Notes: a model not told the origin generated them from the sequence alone. 64,000 nt of DNA from Mactra quadrangularis (GCA_025267735.1 CM046308.1:37313267-37377266), one strand, 5' to 3'. Positions 58,601-61,782 are shown, counted from the stretch's first letter. Numbers and translations are program-made.

Positions 58601-61282
58601 GCTTTGTAAATGCACTTCTTATCCTTGGCTAAATATTTCAAAACGTTTCCACAACACTCGGAAATTCTCGCGAATCACTTCGAATAACCTCGGACATATT
58701 TAGACGCCATTTTGAAACGACCTGTGTGTCTCATGTGCAACGAGAATACTTTAACCGCAAACTCCTCACAGTGCTTACGTCACGCTTTGCTGCTTAACCA
58801 CTGCCAACACGTAAATCACGTGACGCTAGTAATACCATCTATTTTTAGAACGCCCATACTCCTCACAGTGCTTCAAACTCCTCACAGCGGTTACGTCACG
58901 CGTTGCTACTTTAACCACTGGGCTGAGTTCAGTTAGCAGTAAGCGTTAGCCAAACACAGTTACCGTTATGAACGGTTAATTGAACGATCCGTTGCAGTGC
59001 GAACGTTTAAAGATGGCGGACAAAAAGTCGTTACTTCTATTTTATCAGAAGAATTCGGAGAGGAGGACTTGTTATTCTTGTTTACTTGTTTTTTGTAAGT
59101 GTATTGATCTAAATCAACGGGAGTAACACCCCCGACTTCGTAAGACCCAATCCGGAATTTAAAATTATGGGTTTTTCCGTGCGTGCACAGGCGGTACAAA
59201 CAAAGTTGTCTACACATCATTGCTAAACAGCACGAACTATGGATTTAATACTACAATTCTTTTTTACACATGTTTTCATTGTAACAGTGAAAGTTTGTTT
59301 GTACCGGAGGGGAAAAACCAAATATTTGAATTCCGGACATAGTATGGCAGTTACTTATTTGCAAAATGTACAGGAACTATTTTGTTTCAGGTTGTTACAT
59401 ACACGCGTACTATATAATAAAACCGTTCGCTGTCGGCCTTAAACGTTTTCCGCTAACAGGCCGTTCAATTATTACTGTTAGCGAACGTTACGGAACGTTA
59501 CGAAACGTTCGCGATAACTGAACGCAGGGCTGCCTTCATATGAATCACGTGACGCAAGTAGTACCATGTGACAAATGTTTACATTTAAACGAGCTATAAC
59601 TGTAAGCCTAAAATGCGTTAGGCTTAATGTAGCGAAAAATAACATTGAATGATAAAAATGTGGTTGATTTACAAGTACTGCCAAAGAAATAAGATATATA
59701 AAGTAGAAATATATCATTATGTACCAAAATGGTTTAATTCATGAATAAATTACACCGGAAAGTGAGCAAGGTCGGGAATATGCTGCGTTTAGTGTCCGTG
59801 GTCCACTTCACGCTACTTATATGATGCTTTTGGCGAGAAATCTTAAGCATTTATGATAAAATTATATGTATAATGATACTGAATAATATAACATTTATAT
59901 ATTAAATGACTAAAATAAGTACAATTATCCATTTAATATTTTACTTTGCGTAACATTTTGTTATTCATGTAATTTTACGCACCGTTTAGGTAACTGGTGT
60001 CAGGGTAAAATTAATCTTGTTTTTTTTACAAATTATTCATTCATACTATTTATTTTTCCCCTTTATGTACTTTGAACATCATATTTTACTAAAAGAAGAC
60101 TAAATTTATTGAAAATATTAAAAAGTAAAAGAAAAAATGAAAAAAGTTTTTCGGCTCTCTGAGGGACGAATTTACTTGTGGTGGCAGTGGTTATTGATTT
60201 GATAAAGGGAGATAACCGCTGCGGGGAATTTGACAGTGCTTACGTCACGCTTTGTTATTTTTACAAATAAAAAAATAAAACTAGTTTTTATCTTTAAGTA
60301 CTTTGAACATCATAATTTACTTCAAGAAGACTCAATTTGTAGAAAATGTTGAATTGTAACAGAAAAGATGAAAAAAATATTCGGCTCTCTGAGGGACGAA
60401 TTTACTTATGGTGACAGTGGTTATTGATTTAATAAAGGGAAATAACCGCTGCGGGGAGTTTGCTTTAACCGGTGTTCAAGTAAGCAAAAAGCTCTGTTGT
60501 TTAGGCAATGATTAATGTCTCCGTTTTAGTCCATAAATCTTTAATACTCGATTCAGTGATAACGCTGAACAATATATAGTCACCTGAATAATGCAAACGT
60601 GGTTTAACACATCCTTGATTGTTTGCGTCAAGAACTATTTTGCATAACCGGTACGTGGTTCGCATGTGCTTTGCCTCGCGTATGAAACAAAAACCAAGTA
60701 TGCTTGGTGGAACCCCACAAATCCTTCCGAGATTACTTATTCAATGAATAGTCCAGGTGTTTCGACAAAAATAAAATACAATAAAAAAATACATAGCCGC
60801 CCGGCTATCTCATTTGTTAGCACGTAAGTCTACTAATCGAGGGGTCGTGGGTTCGATTCCCGGACGGGGCACATTTTCATGAAGCTTGGTCATGAAATTA
60901 TTTCTACGGCTTTTCTCCCTCTTACCAATGGTTTTATTTATGTAGGACAGTTGTCAGTCACTGACGAAAGTATGCGCTTATTAGTTGGTTAACAGCTAAA
61001 TCCAGAGTTTTTTTAGCCTTTCCAGGATGAGTGAGTAGGTTGACTGACCGTCGTTATATGATCTATACAATGTGTTGCTACGGGGTGAAACCCAACAAAA
61101 AATACCTACCGCCTTGTCACGTTTAACACCAACCCAGATATCTAATGTATGTCCAGCAAGATCTCCTGTTACATGAACATCTGTTCCTAAGCCTGGTGTT
61201 ACGATTTGAATGATGGTGTCAGTCGCAGTGGCATGAGGTAAGAATGCTGTATGAAAAATTCTACCCCAGTTGTCTAAATACT
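8228..61282 (-). CDS. IgGFc-binding-domain type I membrane receptor (multi-exon gene)
   Basis: Seen: 13 exons, listed 5' to 3' as 61282-61110, 56085-55887, 52249-52152, 41985-41782, 36396-36183, 34953-34843, 32346-32233, 26786-26584, 20497-20410, 13275-13222, 10761-10554, 9423-9318 and 8385-8228. All have AG/GT borders and all junctions but one keep phase. The ~645 visible residues comprise an IgGFc-binding-like ectodomain (about 1-438), two Asp-rich loops around DYMVDEE and DDDGDGYIDED, a Cys-containing stalk, one membrane helix and an ~11-residue tail ending VEQ. At least ten N-glycosylation sequons support an extracellular domain. Known: IgGFc-binding domains occur in secreted mucin-like and receptor proteins, and are expanded in molluscs. 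Inferred: a surface recognition receptor, ligand unknown. Start codon and signal peptide are not identified. The junction 13222 to 10761 is out of phase. Confidence 0.85.
8805..8950 (-). mobile_element. SINE family A, 3' fragment
   Basis: cggtcagtcaacctattcg and ttaacctcttgattaagcag match the 3' half of family A in reverse orientation. The tRNA-like head is missing. Confidence 0.65.
9318..9423 (-). CDS. Receptor gene exon: membrane-proximal stalk
   Basis: Minus-strand acceptor ttctttgcag, donor gtagga. Reads PCISKRSTEESDNWIKLGLK and on to VEIAG; 35 codons plus one base. This exon restores the phase between 10554 and 8385, which supports it. One Cys and one NST sequon. Confidence 0.82.
9591..9866 (+). 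mobile_element. SINE family A, near full length
   Basis: tRNA-derived head with A box tagctcagttggtagca and B box gggttcgattcccgg, then body ccattctccctcctaccaat, agttgtcagtcactgacaaa and a 3' end in the bivalve-type tail. Other copies: 6655, 8805, 14775, 41008, 42788, 51879, 60796, 63814. Confidence 0.88.
10205..10505 (+). mobile_element. SINE family C, full-length copy
   Basis: Head agtggttcagtggtggtacg with B box gggatcgaaccccac, then tgctaatttccttgagcaag and the conserved gtaaatgggtacctgcga. Related copies at 26340 (partial), 33075 and 34977. Confidence 0.82.
10554..10761 (-). CDS. Receptor gene exon: Cys-containing C-terminal ectodomain
   Basis: Minus-strand acceptor tgtttgcag, donor gtaagt. 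Enters at phase 2 and leaves at phase 0; 69 codons, beginning CYDKLNFSNDYSTLFTGPF. Three Cys and three sequons (NFS, NLT, NFT). I do not recognise this segment as a named domain. Confidence 0.85.
10868..10883 (-). CDS. Candidate 16-nt microexon of the receptor gene
   Basis: The exons at 13222 and 10761 do not join in frame: one leaves one base, the next needs two. A 16-nt stretch with minus-strand acceptor gcagacag and an excellent donor gtatgt fits the phase exactly and would add about six residues. The upstream pyrimidine tract is poor, so another small exon may exist instead. Confidence 0.3.
11109..11511. mobile_element. CAATCT element (9-bp TSD family), copy 1
   Basis: Begins caatctccgtaaac and ends taatcagattg. 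Exact 9-bp target duplication atatcaata at 11100-11108 and 11512-11520. Terminal inverted repeat is short (CAATCT/AGATTG). Interior is noncoding with conserved cgagatgaactttgtgtcga and an inner inverted pair caaattgcgtgacgta/ttacgtatc. Copies at 24750, 53591 and 62553. Confidence 0.92.
11527..11818 (-). mobile_element. SINE family B, minus strand
   Basis: Reverse complement carries the tRNA-like head (cgggtcggtggcgcagttgg), B box gggttcgaatccc and the family-B body tccaggaaggctaatttagg. Inserted 16 bp from CAATCT copy 1. Confidence 0.85.
11819..12962. other. Intronic AT-rich DNA with a dispersed repeat
   Basis: 11819-11960 and 12258-12290 repeat sequences near 2335-2545. No gene seen in the rest. 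Confidence 0.5.
12963..13180. mobile_element. MITE family 4, copy 2
   Basis: Left end ctcaactgtcaaaacatgaa and right end accgtgaaattattcaagc...attgag match the copy at 7906-8110. It ends about 35 bp from the donor of the exon at 13222. Confidence 0.8.
13222..13275 (-). CDS. Receptor gene exon: second Asp-rich loop
   Basis: Minus-strand acceptor tgattacag, donor gtaagt. Reads DDDGDGYIDEDLALVPNN, a Ca-loop-like motif of the DxDxDGxxDED type seen in thrombospondin type 3 and MopE-like repeats. It continues the preceding exon in phase (E-E-Y-L-N-S-K then D). Confidence 0.87.
13295..13435. repeat. CAACGTTGA-rich repeat, left block
   Basis: Many copies of caacgttg in both orientations, ending with accgacgttgaaacaacg. 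Paired with the right block 14490-14774, suggesting one inverted-repeat element around 13.3-14.77 kb. Confidence 0.6.
13436..14489. other. Interior of the CAACGTTG-flanked interval
   Basis: AT-rich with a short GC-rich palindromic patch near 13600-13660 (gcgcatgcatgcg). The 67-aa frame at 14044 resembles nothing I know. Confidence 0.4.
14490..14774. repeat. CAACGTTGA-rich repeat, right block
   Basis: Dense caacgttgaa/ttcaacgttg motifs finishing in tcggtttgcctgctggg, an end type common to widespread invertebrate MITE-like repeats. Confidence 0.65.
14775..15030 (-). mobile_element. SINE family A, minus strand
   Basis: Reverse complement reads body and tail motifs cattctccctcctaccaata and cagttgtcagtcactgacga; the tRNA head is degraded (aatcctgggaaagg). 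Confidence 0.8.
15031..20239. other. Large intronic AT-rich tract, no exon recognised
   Basis: Frames of 100 aa at 15538-15840 (+) and 136 aa at 16361-16771 (-) show no domain I can name. The latter contains two diverged tandem segments (each with SVAEL), so it is probably repeat-derived. The octamer gttacgga recurs near 15411, 17293, 17651 and 19368, and inverted near 19016-19043. Confidence 0.4.
20240..20396. mobile_element. Palindromic MITE
   Basis: Left arm atattcgtcaactttgatgt aagatcg pairs with right arm cgatcttacacaaaagttga cgaatat; inner actcgtgaaat motifs are also mirrored. Ends 7 bp from the 5' splice site of the exon at 20410. Confidence 0.8.
20410..20497 (-). CDS. Receptor gene exon: first Cys/Asp-rich loop
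   Basis: Minus-strand acceptor ctatattgcag, donor gtaaac. 29 codons plus one base, starting CLYLGRDLPGD and holding NYDCDYMVDEEYLNSK. Together with 13222-13275 this is the paired CDxxxDEE...DxDGDGxxDED motif that follows IgGFc-binding domains in some mollusc proteins (recalled, not searched). Confidence 0.87.
21138..22012. mobile_element. TIR element ~875 bp with a tRNA-like segment inside
   Basis: Left end tatagtccgattttattcgg tgagccgtgac and right end gtcacggctcacagaataaa accagactata are inverted over about 31 bp. Near 21795-21875 the minus strand has a tRNA-like stretch with B-box-like gggttcaaatcc. Confidence 0.72.
22013..23403. other. Intronic AT-rich DNA
   Basis: Short frames only. 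A hAT-like end fragment (gcagccctag) lies near 23246-23255, but no matching full element is convincing. Confidence 0.4.
23404..24045 (+). repeat. Dispersed repeat, copy 1 (with inner insertion)
   Basis: Flanking parts (gtttcattggttccgcaagg; gagattttgccagtcaaatt) match 53990-54420. The middle (about 23510-23890) is extra and carries ctccccacagcggttatttc and aagtaaattcgtccctcaga, which recur inverted at 60.05-60.46 kb. Confidence 0.65.
24050..24340. other. Short (GAT)n run and AT-rich intron
   Basis: A small gatgatg tract at 24046-24071, then nothing recognisable. Confidence 0.5.
24458..24640 (+). repeat. Local direct repeat, unit 1
   Basis: Contains tacacaaagaacacagactg and gattgattgaaatgggcatt; matches 25427-25640. 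The two units flank CAATCT copy 2. Confidence 0.75.
24750..25152. mobile_element. CAATCT element (9-bp TSD family), copy 2
   Basis: Target duplication aggaggagt at 24741-24749 and 25153-25161. Length 403 bp, the same as copy 1, and nearly identical to it by eye. Confidence 0.92.
25427..25640 (+). repeat. Local direct repeat, unit 2
   Basis: Same sequence as 24458-24640 with an extra ~40 bp before ttctaccgaatg. The 90-aa frame over it is not conserved in unit 1 and is rejected as a gene. Confidence 0.72.
26041..26190. repeat. (AAT)n-rich microsatellite
   Basis: Runs of ataat and gatgat with interruptions; the open poly-Ile frame is an artefact. Confidence 0.9.
26340..26545 (+). mobile_element. 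SINE family C, 5'-truncated copy
   Basis: B box gggttcgaatcccac, then tctgctaatttcctctagca and the tail gtcaagagtcaactgaatag, which recurs in the copy at 34977-35270. Confidence 0.75.
26584..26786 (-). CDS. Receptor gene exon: end of IgGFc-binding-like region
   Basis: Minus-strand acceptor attttatag, donor gtacgt. Two bases plus 67 codons: ATPTSSPKYERYNLTFTVVA through FLMIIYEDKDSHRSAYLPFG to RYTFP. One NLT sequon. Phase 1 in, 0 out. Confidence 0.88.
26787..27214. other. Intronic AT-rich DNA
   Basis: No feature recognised. Confidence 0.5.
27215..28440. repeat. Tandem array, ~145-bp unit, eight copies, with terminal (GGAC)n
   Basis: Each unit contains tgaccttgacctttgaccc (near 27239, 27380, 27520, 27665, 27812, 27957, 28101, 28232), then ataaaatttggtgaacctag and gttgagttattgtccggaca. 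It ends in a ggacggacgg run and tacgtccgttttttcaaaac. Frames on the minus strand (27473-28157) follow the repeat and are not genes. Confidence 0.9.
28540..28720. mobile_element. MITE family 3, short copy
   Basis: Ends ttaccgcgaacgttacagaa and gttctgtaacgttcgcggtaa form a nearly perfect inverted repeat of about 25 bp; the interior is shortened relative to 5588-5868. Confidence 0.85.
28767..29043. mobile_element. MITE with TIR gtatagctcgtttaggataac
   Basis: Left gtatagctcgtttaggataac and right gttatcctaaacgagctatac are inverted over about 21 bp. No ORF of note. Confidence 0.8.
29273..29412. mobile_element. Palindromic element inside family-1 copy C
   Basis: gcacgttccgcaaggaaatc gctag pairs with ctagttagcgatttccttgc ggaacgtgc; inner ggtacc motifs also mirror. 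It interrupts the family-1 sequence gcaatattgtggcacag. Confidence 0.85.
29481..29777 (-). mobile_element. TIR element family 2, copy 2
   Basis: Begins acaggtcgtattctaggtca and ends acgtggacgacctgt, opposite in orientation to 5108-5402. Confidence 0.78.
29778..30059 (-). mobile_element. TIR element family 2, copy 3, head-to-tail with copy 2
   Basis: aggtcctgcgtgttttttgt through tttacgtggacgacctgg; same orientation as copy 2 and abutting it, so the pair forms a tandem dimer. Confidence 0.75.
30059..31721. mobile_element. MITE family 5 (CTGCGTTCAG ends), split copy
   Basis: Ends ctgcgttcagttag and taactgaacgcag; collinear with the uninterrupted 613-bp copy at 58920-59532. About 1.05 kb of foreign DNA lies at 30633-31681. 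Confidence 0.8.
30633..31681. mobile_element. Insertion inside MITE family 5, with 9-bp duplication
   Basis: gaacgttac occurs at 30624-30632 and 31682-31690, once in the unbroken relative at this place. The insert begins with a strong palindrome (30640-30775: gttaatgattagttgctact .. agtagcaactaatcattaac); then ctttaatacgtttg near 30779 is mirrored by caaacgtattaaag at its right end. It may be two elements. Confidence 0.65.
32233..32346 (-). CDS. Receptor gene exon: IgGFc-binding-like region
   Basis: Minus-strand acceptor caattttcag, donor gtatca. Reads GGTGRLKDIKFKTGSVTTSL and on to QPGFSTTVIQ. Phase 1 at both ends. Confidence 0.86.
32505..32860. mobile_element. MITE family 6, copy 1
   Basis: Motifs tatcgggtcaggcaaagc on the left and gtacgactgggaaccagaca on the right match copies at 35712-36170 and (inverted) 42006-42350. 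Contains a conserved internal ggccattat near the ends. Confidence 0.7.
33075..33300 (+). mobile_element. SINE family C copy
   Basis: ggatcaagaggtcctgagtt cgtacccct, tctaatttccttcagcaaga, and ggtgtaaatcggttctgtga match the family. It immediately precedes the minisatellite. Confidence 0.72.
33335..34822. repeat. 27-bp minisatellite, about 55 copies
   Basis: Unit approximately gaattagattgagagcgtgt cttaaaa; spacing of 27 bp is clear (for example at 33901 and 33928). Two subtypes: gaattagattgagag and, in 34385-34740, gacatagatggaaagcgtgc. Because 27 is a multiple of three, several frames stay open on both strands (158, 187, 110 aa); these nine-residue-repeat frames are not evidence for a gene. 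The array ends about 14 bp from the donor of the exon at 34843. Confidence 0.95.
34843..34953 (-). CDS. Receptor gene exon: IgGFc-binding-like region
   Basis: Minus-strand acceptor tttttttacag, donor gtaatt. Reads SISGKDPALFPMPSILQW then DWSYYFYVKEGSQYSLVL. The GxDPxLxxMPxxxQ stretch fits the domain family. Phase 1 at both ends. Confidence 0.88.
34977..35270 (+). mobile_element. SINE family C copy
   Basis: Head agccgagcagtagtccagtg with B box gggttcgaatccctc; body ccatttgtaaatgggtacct; tail gtcaagagtcgacagaatag. Confidence 0.82.
35271..35711. other. Intronic AT-rich DNA
   Basis: Nothing recognised. Confidence 0.5.
35712..36170. mobile_element. MITE family 6, copy 2
   Basis: cattatcgttaatgggtcag gcaaagcg at left; gtatgactgggaaccagaca at right; ggcggcgcc near the left end mirrored by ggcgccgcc near the right. 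Ends 7 bp from the 5' splice site of the exon at 36183. Confidence 0.75.
36183..36396 (-). CDS. Receptor gene exon: IgGFc-binding-like region
   Basis: Minus-strand acceptor atttttcag, donor gtaact. 71 codons plus one base, starting LLPRTRYSNHYVLINSVAER; sequons NYT and NAT. The segment Q-L-L-P at the junction corresponds to the QLPP position of the family, but the Cys usually found just before it is absent here. Confidence 0.9.
36413..39300. repeat. Cluster of hairpin elements with ttgaacctcatttttcacaa ends
   Basis: gttgaacctcatttttcaca occurs near 36413, 37490 (as aacctcattttt) and 38080; its reverse complement occurs near 37475, 38060 and 39285. Between them, gtgaaaaa/tttttcac palindromes repeat many times, often with acgcgt or gtacgc cores. 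Several adjacent or nested fold-back elements appear to share the same ends. Non-hairpin DNA in between includes a LINE-like scrap. Confidence 0.75.
36810..37060 (-). pseudogene. LINE reverse-transcriptase C-terminal fragment
   Basis: The minus-strand frame carries ERLCISCDQGSIESETHFLI followed by H-S-S-A-Y-T-E-L-R, the Cys/His pattern that ends many LINE ORF2 proteins (CxxC, then HFLxxC-like and YxxxR). It is short, without RT core. A plus-strand stretch at 37089-37262 with SFNYLG may be a second LINE scrap in the opposite orientation. Confidence 0.6.
39414..39510 (-). mobile_element. SINE family B fragment
   Basis: acgtccagcgcaccttaccta and tagccagtactcacttaccc match the 3' body in reverse. 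Confidence 0.7.
39682..40145. mobile_element. hAT-type nonautonomous element with 8-bp target duplication
   Basis: Ends tagggctgggg and cccagcccta; exact duplication ctttttca at 39674-39681 and 40146-40153. Interior repeats gaatattcg. TIR and 8-bp duplication are the hAT signature; there is no transposase. Confidence 0.88.
40235..40345 (-). mobile_element. SINE family B fragment
   Basis: gtcgtactcaacatatattt, ggtttcctggacact and accagtactaacttaccc match the 3' half in reverse, diverged. Confidence 0.6.
40488..40680. repeat. (AAT)n/(GAT)n/(ACT)n compound microsatellite
   Basis: Successive triplet blocks; the poly-Ile and poly-Ser frames are artefacts. Confidence 0.95.
41008..41115 (+). mobile_element. 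SINE family A, 5' part
   Basis: B box aggttcgattcccgggcggg, then gtggagcttagccatgaaat and ggtcattctccctcctacca; truncated after that by family-1 sequence. Confidence 0.78.
41117..41500 (-). mobile_element. TIR element family 1, copy D, rearranged
   Basis: 41117-41175 (gtttccgtatgcgtgaatac) is in plus orientation, whereas 41190-41480 (aacagaattaacctgaactt through gaaagcttccg in reverse) is inverted, so the copy has an internal inversion or is two fused parts. Confidence 0.7.
41782..41985 (-). CDS. Receptor gene exon: IgGFc-binding-like region
   Basis: Minus-strand acceptor cgatttacag, donor gtaaaa. 68 codons, phase 0 at both ends: VNGTEVNFDTLRTFITLDEF then CLAYCSELVISSTNYKRFAV, FGADNRSHF. 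Two Cys four residues apart; sequons NGT and NRS. The I-S-S-x-x-x-x-A-V-I-F-G stretch fits the domain core. Confidence 0.9.
42006..42350. mobile_element. MITE family 6, copy 3 (inverted)
   Basis: Starts tgactggttcctagtcgtat and ends near gatccattaacgaataaggt; opposite in orientation to 35712-36170. It begins about 20 bp from the acceptor of the exon at 41985. Confidence 0.7.
42398..42515 (+). mobile_element. SINE family B, 3' end
   Basis: tactggttataggcaagggt, aggtaaggtgcgctggacgc and gttgacacggcgttaaac match the 3' half; tail aaataaatga. Confidence 0.78.
42788..43045 (+). mobile_element. SINE family A copy
   Basis: ctgatcgaggggttgtaggttcgattcctgg in the head, then cagtagtcagtcactgacta and aacagctaaatccagatatt; ends gttgctatggcgttaag. 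Confidence 0.85.
43046..43844. other. Intronic DNA left of the palindromic element
   Basis: 43320-43372 (gggaaataaccgctgcgggg) is a fragment of the repeat at 60.05-60.46 kb. No domain seen in the 91-aa minus frame at 43384-43659. Confidence 0.5.
44107..44501 (+). pseudogene. Polinton-type integrase N-terminal part, left copy (frameshifted)
   Basis: From ATG at 44107 it reads MEDAEKKQILDRYY..., with a one-base deletion at about 44222-44227 relative to the right arm; frame 3 then carries DIDLLSMVNLAEDNDGVRF, ILCAIDILSRQLWVQPL and NKTVKVVL, stopping at 44499-44501. D-L-L-S-M and A-I-D-I-L-S-R are the first two rve-core landmarks of retroviral-like (DDE) integrases. The downstream catalytic region (second Asp segment to Glu) and chromodomain are absent. 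Inactive. Confidence 0.82.
45964..46224 (-). other. Small conserved frame in left arm (86 aa)
   Basis: Same frame as 48067-48327 with a single Gly/Asp difference. See the right-arm entry. Confidence 0.35.
46393..47032. other. Single-copy centre, upstream of the MYND gene
   Basis: Includes a TATA-like tttatataaac near 46631. A 75-aa minus frame at 46781-47008 has no recognised domain. Confidence 0.4.
47033..47781 (+). CDS. Transglutaminase-like plus MYND-finger protein (frame shifts at A7 run)
   Basis: Seen: frame one runs from ATG 47033 (TTG at 47000 also open) to TAG after 47410. It holds NACGFVNIVLKKCFDIAGI, then PHVWLEIGDFTLDNTYVE, i.e. Cys (47210-47212), His (47312-47314), Asp (47345-47347) in the order of a papain/transglutaminase-like triad. 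At the run of seven A (47393-47399) the sense continues one base back (-1), as CQYVAKSLQSTKDFVGDIF, to the end at 47781. The C-terminus holds CWRC...CDRC...YCNQQC...HHAIC, a complete MYND zinc finger. Known: MYND fingers bind short Pro-rich peptides. Inferred: a captured host-type gene in the element; whether it is still expressed, needs programmed -1 shifting, or is a recent pseudogene (or a read error) cannot be told here. Confidence 0.72.
48067..48327 (+). other. Small conserved frame in right arm (86 aa)
   Basis: It follows the MYND frame by 285 bp in the same direction. It reads STSPFHDNTPVLQHDNVYLN and on, without recognised domain. A possible exon inside it, from about 48081 (after ttgataggcag) to 48174 (before gtaagc), has splice-like borders, so it may be an exon relic. 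The antisense 94-aa frame differs at more residues between arms. Confidence 0.35.
49778..50172 (-). pseudogene. Polinton-type integrase N-terminal part, right copy (two stops)
   Basis: ATG at 50170-50172. The frame is intact where the left copy is shifted (GTFTVKVIQQWLND), but stops at a TGA near 49948-49950, and a further TAA follows SRQL (near 49858). Same C-terminal truncation as the left copy. The two arms therefore carry different lesions. Confidence 0.82.
50435..51878. other. Intronic AT-rich DNA
   Basis: No gene or repeat family recognised. Confidence 0.5.
51879..52140 (+). mobile_element. SINE family A, tail next to a splice donor
   Basis: gaggccgtgggttgaacccag in the head, body cccattctcctttctaccac and caattgtcagtcattgacgg, tail caacccaaccaaaacaaaa. 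The donor of the exon at 52152 begins 5 bp further on. Confidence 0.85.
52152..52249 (-). CDS. Receptor gene exon: IgGFc-binding-like region
   Basis: Minus-strand acceptor cttgtttacag, donor gtaagt. Two bases plus 32 codons: PDLDGEILVVATANDTNIRL then NFYLDRDGLD. The VVATxxxTxI pattern is typical of the domain. Sequon NDT. Confidence 0.9.
52937..53012 (+). tRNA. tRNA-Arg(TCG), degenerate, possibly pseudogene
   Basis: Acceptor GCCGCGA pairs perfectly with TCGCGGC (53005-53011). The anticodon stem-loop TCTGA-CTTCGAA-TCTGG gives anticodon TCG (Arg) but has one mismatch and a G-T pair in the stem. The T stem GCGGG/CCCGA has four of five pairs, and the T loop TTGGAAT differs from the usual TTCGAAT, so the B box is altered. 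No intron; no CCA encoded. Confidence 0.62.
53131..53268. mobile_element. Palindromic MITE
   Basis: aataacacatggcagtgagg gtgacagtacagattatcaaccc pairs with gggttgataatctgtactgt caccctctctgccatgtgttatt; the loop contains aacctcggctagcgcctcggtt, itself a hairpin. Confidence 0.88.
53591..53936. mobile_element. CAATCT element (9-bp TSD family), copy 3, shortened
   Basis: Target duplication acataatta at 53582-53590 and 53937-53945. 346 bp; lacks about 55 bp present in copies 1 and 2 (around the tgtcgaccaatc and gtgacgtagacg parts). Confidence 0.92.
53990..54420 (+). repeat. Dispersed repeat, copy 2
   Basis: gtttcattggttacgcaagg and gagattttgccagtcaaatt match 23404-24045. Its start (ggttatcccacgatacattt, 54029) also occurs inverted near 8975-8995. 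Confidence 0.65.
54421..55886. other. Intronic DNA, nothing recognised
   Basis: A short GC-richer patch at 54850-54920 (ccaccaggtggcgctgttgg) stands out but shows no gene. It contains a CTCF-like ccaccaggtggcgct core. Confidence 0.4.
55887..56085 (-). CDS. Receptor gene exon: IgGFc-binding-like region
   Basis: Minus-strand acceptor gtttatttatag, donor gtatgt. 66 codons plus one base: AEIRIPKAYFENGANFTHWI, then RRGIRIEALHDKIGVRVLSE and SSFTVLPDDALGNVY. The kGIxIxA...VxV...SSxxxxLPxxxLGxxY pattern is the strongest match to the IgGFc-binding domain family. Sequon NFT. Confidence 0.92.
56437..56746 (+). mobile_element. TIR element family 2, copy 4
   Basis: acaggtcgtccacataaaca at left and tagaatacgacctgt at right, same orientation as 5108-5402. 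It abuts family-1 copy E. Confidence 0.78.
56751..57153. mobile_element. TIR element family 1, copy E (intact)
   Basis: Ends tatagtaagacaatatttacc and aattttgtcggactata; collinear with 7230-7632. Confidence 0.82.
57332..58430 (-). pseudogene. Tc1-like transposase, broken by insertions
   Basis: N-side piece (about 58430-58180): RGGSIMVWARISKHIRTTLV then DRNLNARRYHDEIIQSLL, the GGSxMVWGxI...NLNAxRYxDEI region of Tc1 transposases, with in-frame stop(s). C-terminal piece (57430-57332): YLLNCVRSMSRRCQVVIAGA then GGRFPY and stop TGA at 57332-57334, the usual Tc1 ending. Between them lie foreign sequence and the palindrome 57999-58171. No functional protein. Confidence 0.78.
57999..58171. mobile_element. 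Palindromic MITE inside the Tc1 relic
   Basis: cacttattgcatgggtgttt ggggaacagtcaaaac pairs with gttttgactgttccccaaac acccatgaaataagtg; inner tatcagggacaac/gttgtccctgata also mirrors. Confidence 0.88.
58620..58919. repeat. MITE fragment plus gcttacgtcacg repeat tract
   Basis: 58640-58730 resembles the left half of MITE family 3. 58755-58915 has actcctcacagtgcttacgt cacg repeats also present, inverted, at 23740-23860. Confidence 0.6.
58920..59532. mobile_element. MITE family 5, uninterrupted copy
   Basis: Ends ctgagttcagttagcag and taactgaacgcag; 613 bp, collinear with the split copy at 30059-31721. Contains agatggcggac near the left and cgttcgcgataactg at the right. Confidence 0.82.
59533..60049. 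other. Intronic AT-rich DNA
   Basis: Nothing recognised apart from low-complexity AT. Confidence 0.5.
60050..60463. repeat. Two ~180-bp direct repeats
   Basis: Units near 60050-60232 and 60290-60463 share tactttgaacatcat, ttcggctctctgagggacga atttactt and aaccgctgcgggga. Reverse-oriented relative at 23530-23690. Confidence 0.78.
60796..61103 (+). mobile_element. SINE family A, near full length, touching a splice donor
   Basis: gccgcccggctatctcattt and gggttcgattcccggacggg in the head; tail gtgaaacccaacaaaaaat. The donor of the exon at 61110 occupies 61104-61109, so the SINE tail is directly next to it. Confidence 0.88.
61110..61282 (-). CDS. Receptor gene exon: first recognised part of the ectodomain
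   Basis: Minus-strand acceptor tctcattag, donor gtaggt. Two bases plus 57 codons: EYLDNWGRIFHTAFLPHATA then TIIQIVTPGLGTDVHVTGDL to VKRDKA. The aromatic-G...F...F start matches the opening of IgGFc-binding domains. Upstream coding (signal peptide) is not identified; an alternative acceptor two bases further in is possible. Confidence 0.86.
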
Positions 61283-61782
61283 CTAATGAGAAACAAACAA
61301 ACAAAGCAATTTAAAATCATTTACATATAAATAATATTCGGAATCAGTATATTCTACATTTTCTGTTGGCCCTTTTACCACTAAATTACTAAAATGGAAC
61401 ATTCCAACCATTACGTTCGGCAAGTCCATTTACAATAAAAAGGGCTTTAGGTTCTATTATCAAATATTACAGCAAACTGTAGATTCTGATAAGACGGTGC
61501 GCATGCGCAGACTGATCTTAATATATATTATTACCTGATTGCTTATATAAGTGCAATTCCATATACTTAACTGTTTCTGAGCGCGCGTGCCCTGACGCTG
61601 CGCAATGTTACAATATTCGAAAAGTTACTGTACTGATATAAGGGGAAGTAACTGCTACGGAATTTTAGAATTTACCAGACGCTTTCGAATGCATCAAGCG
61701 TTCATCGATCTATTCAGGAGACGTAAACATGTCAAGTACTGTTAAAATAGTAATTGATCAGGTAATAAAGCAATTATTTCAT
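61283..61782. other. Intron or upstream DNA, no signal-peptide exon found
   Basis: I looked on the minus strand for an ATG plus hydrophobic stretch ending at a phase-1 donor and found none that convinces. Confidence 0.4.
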
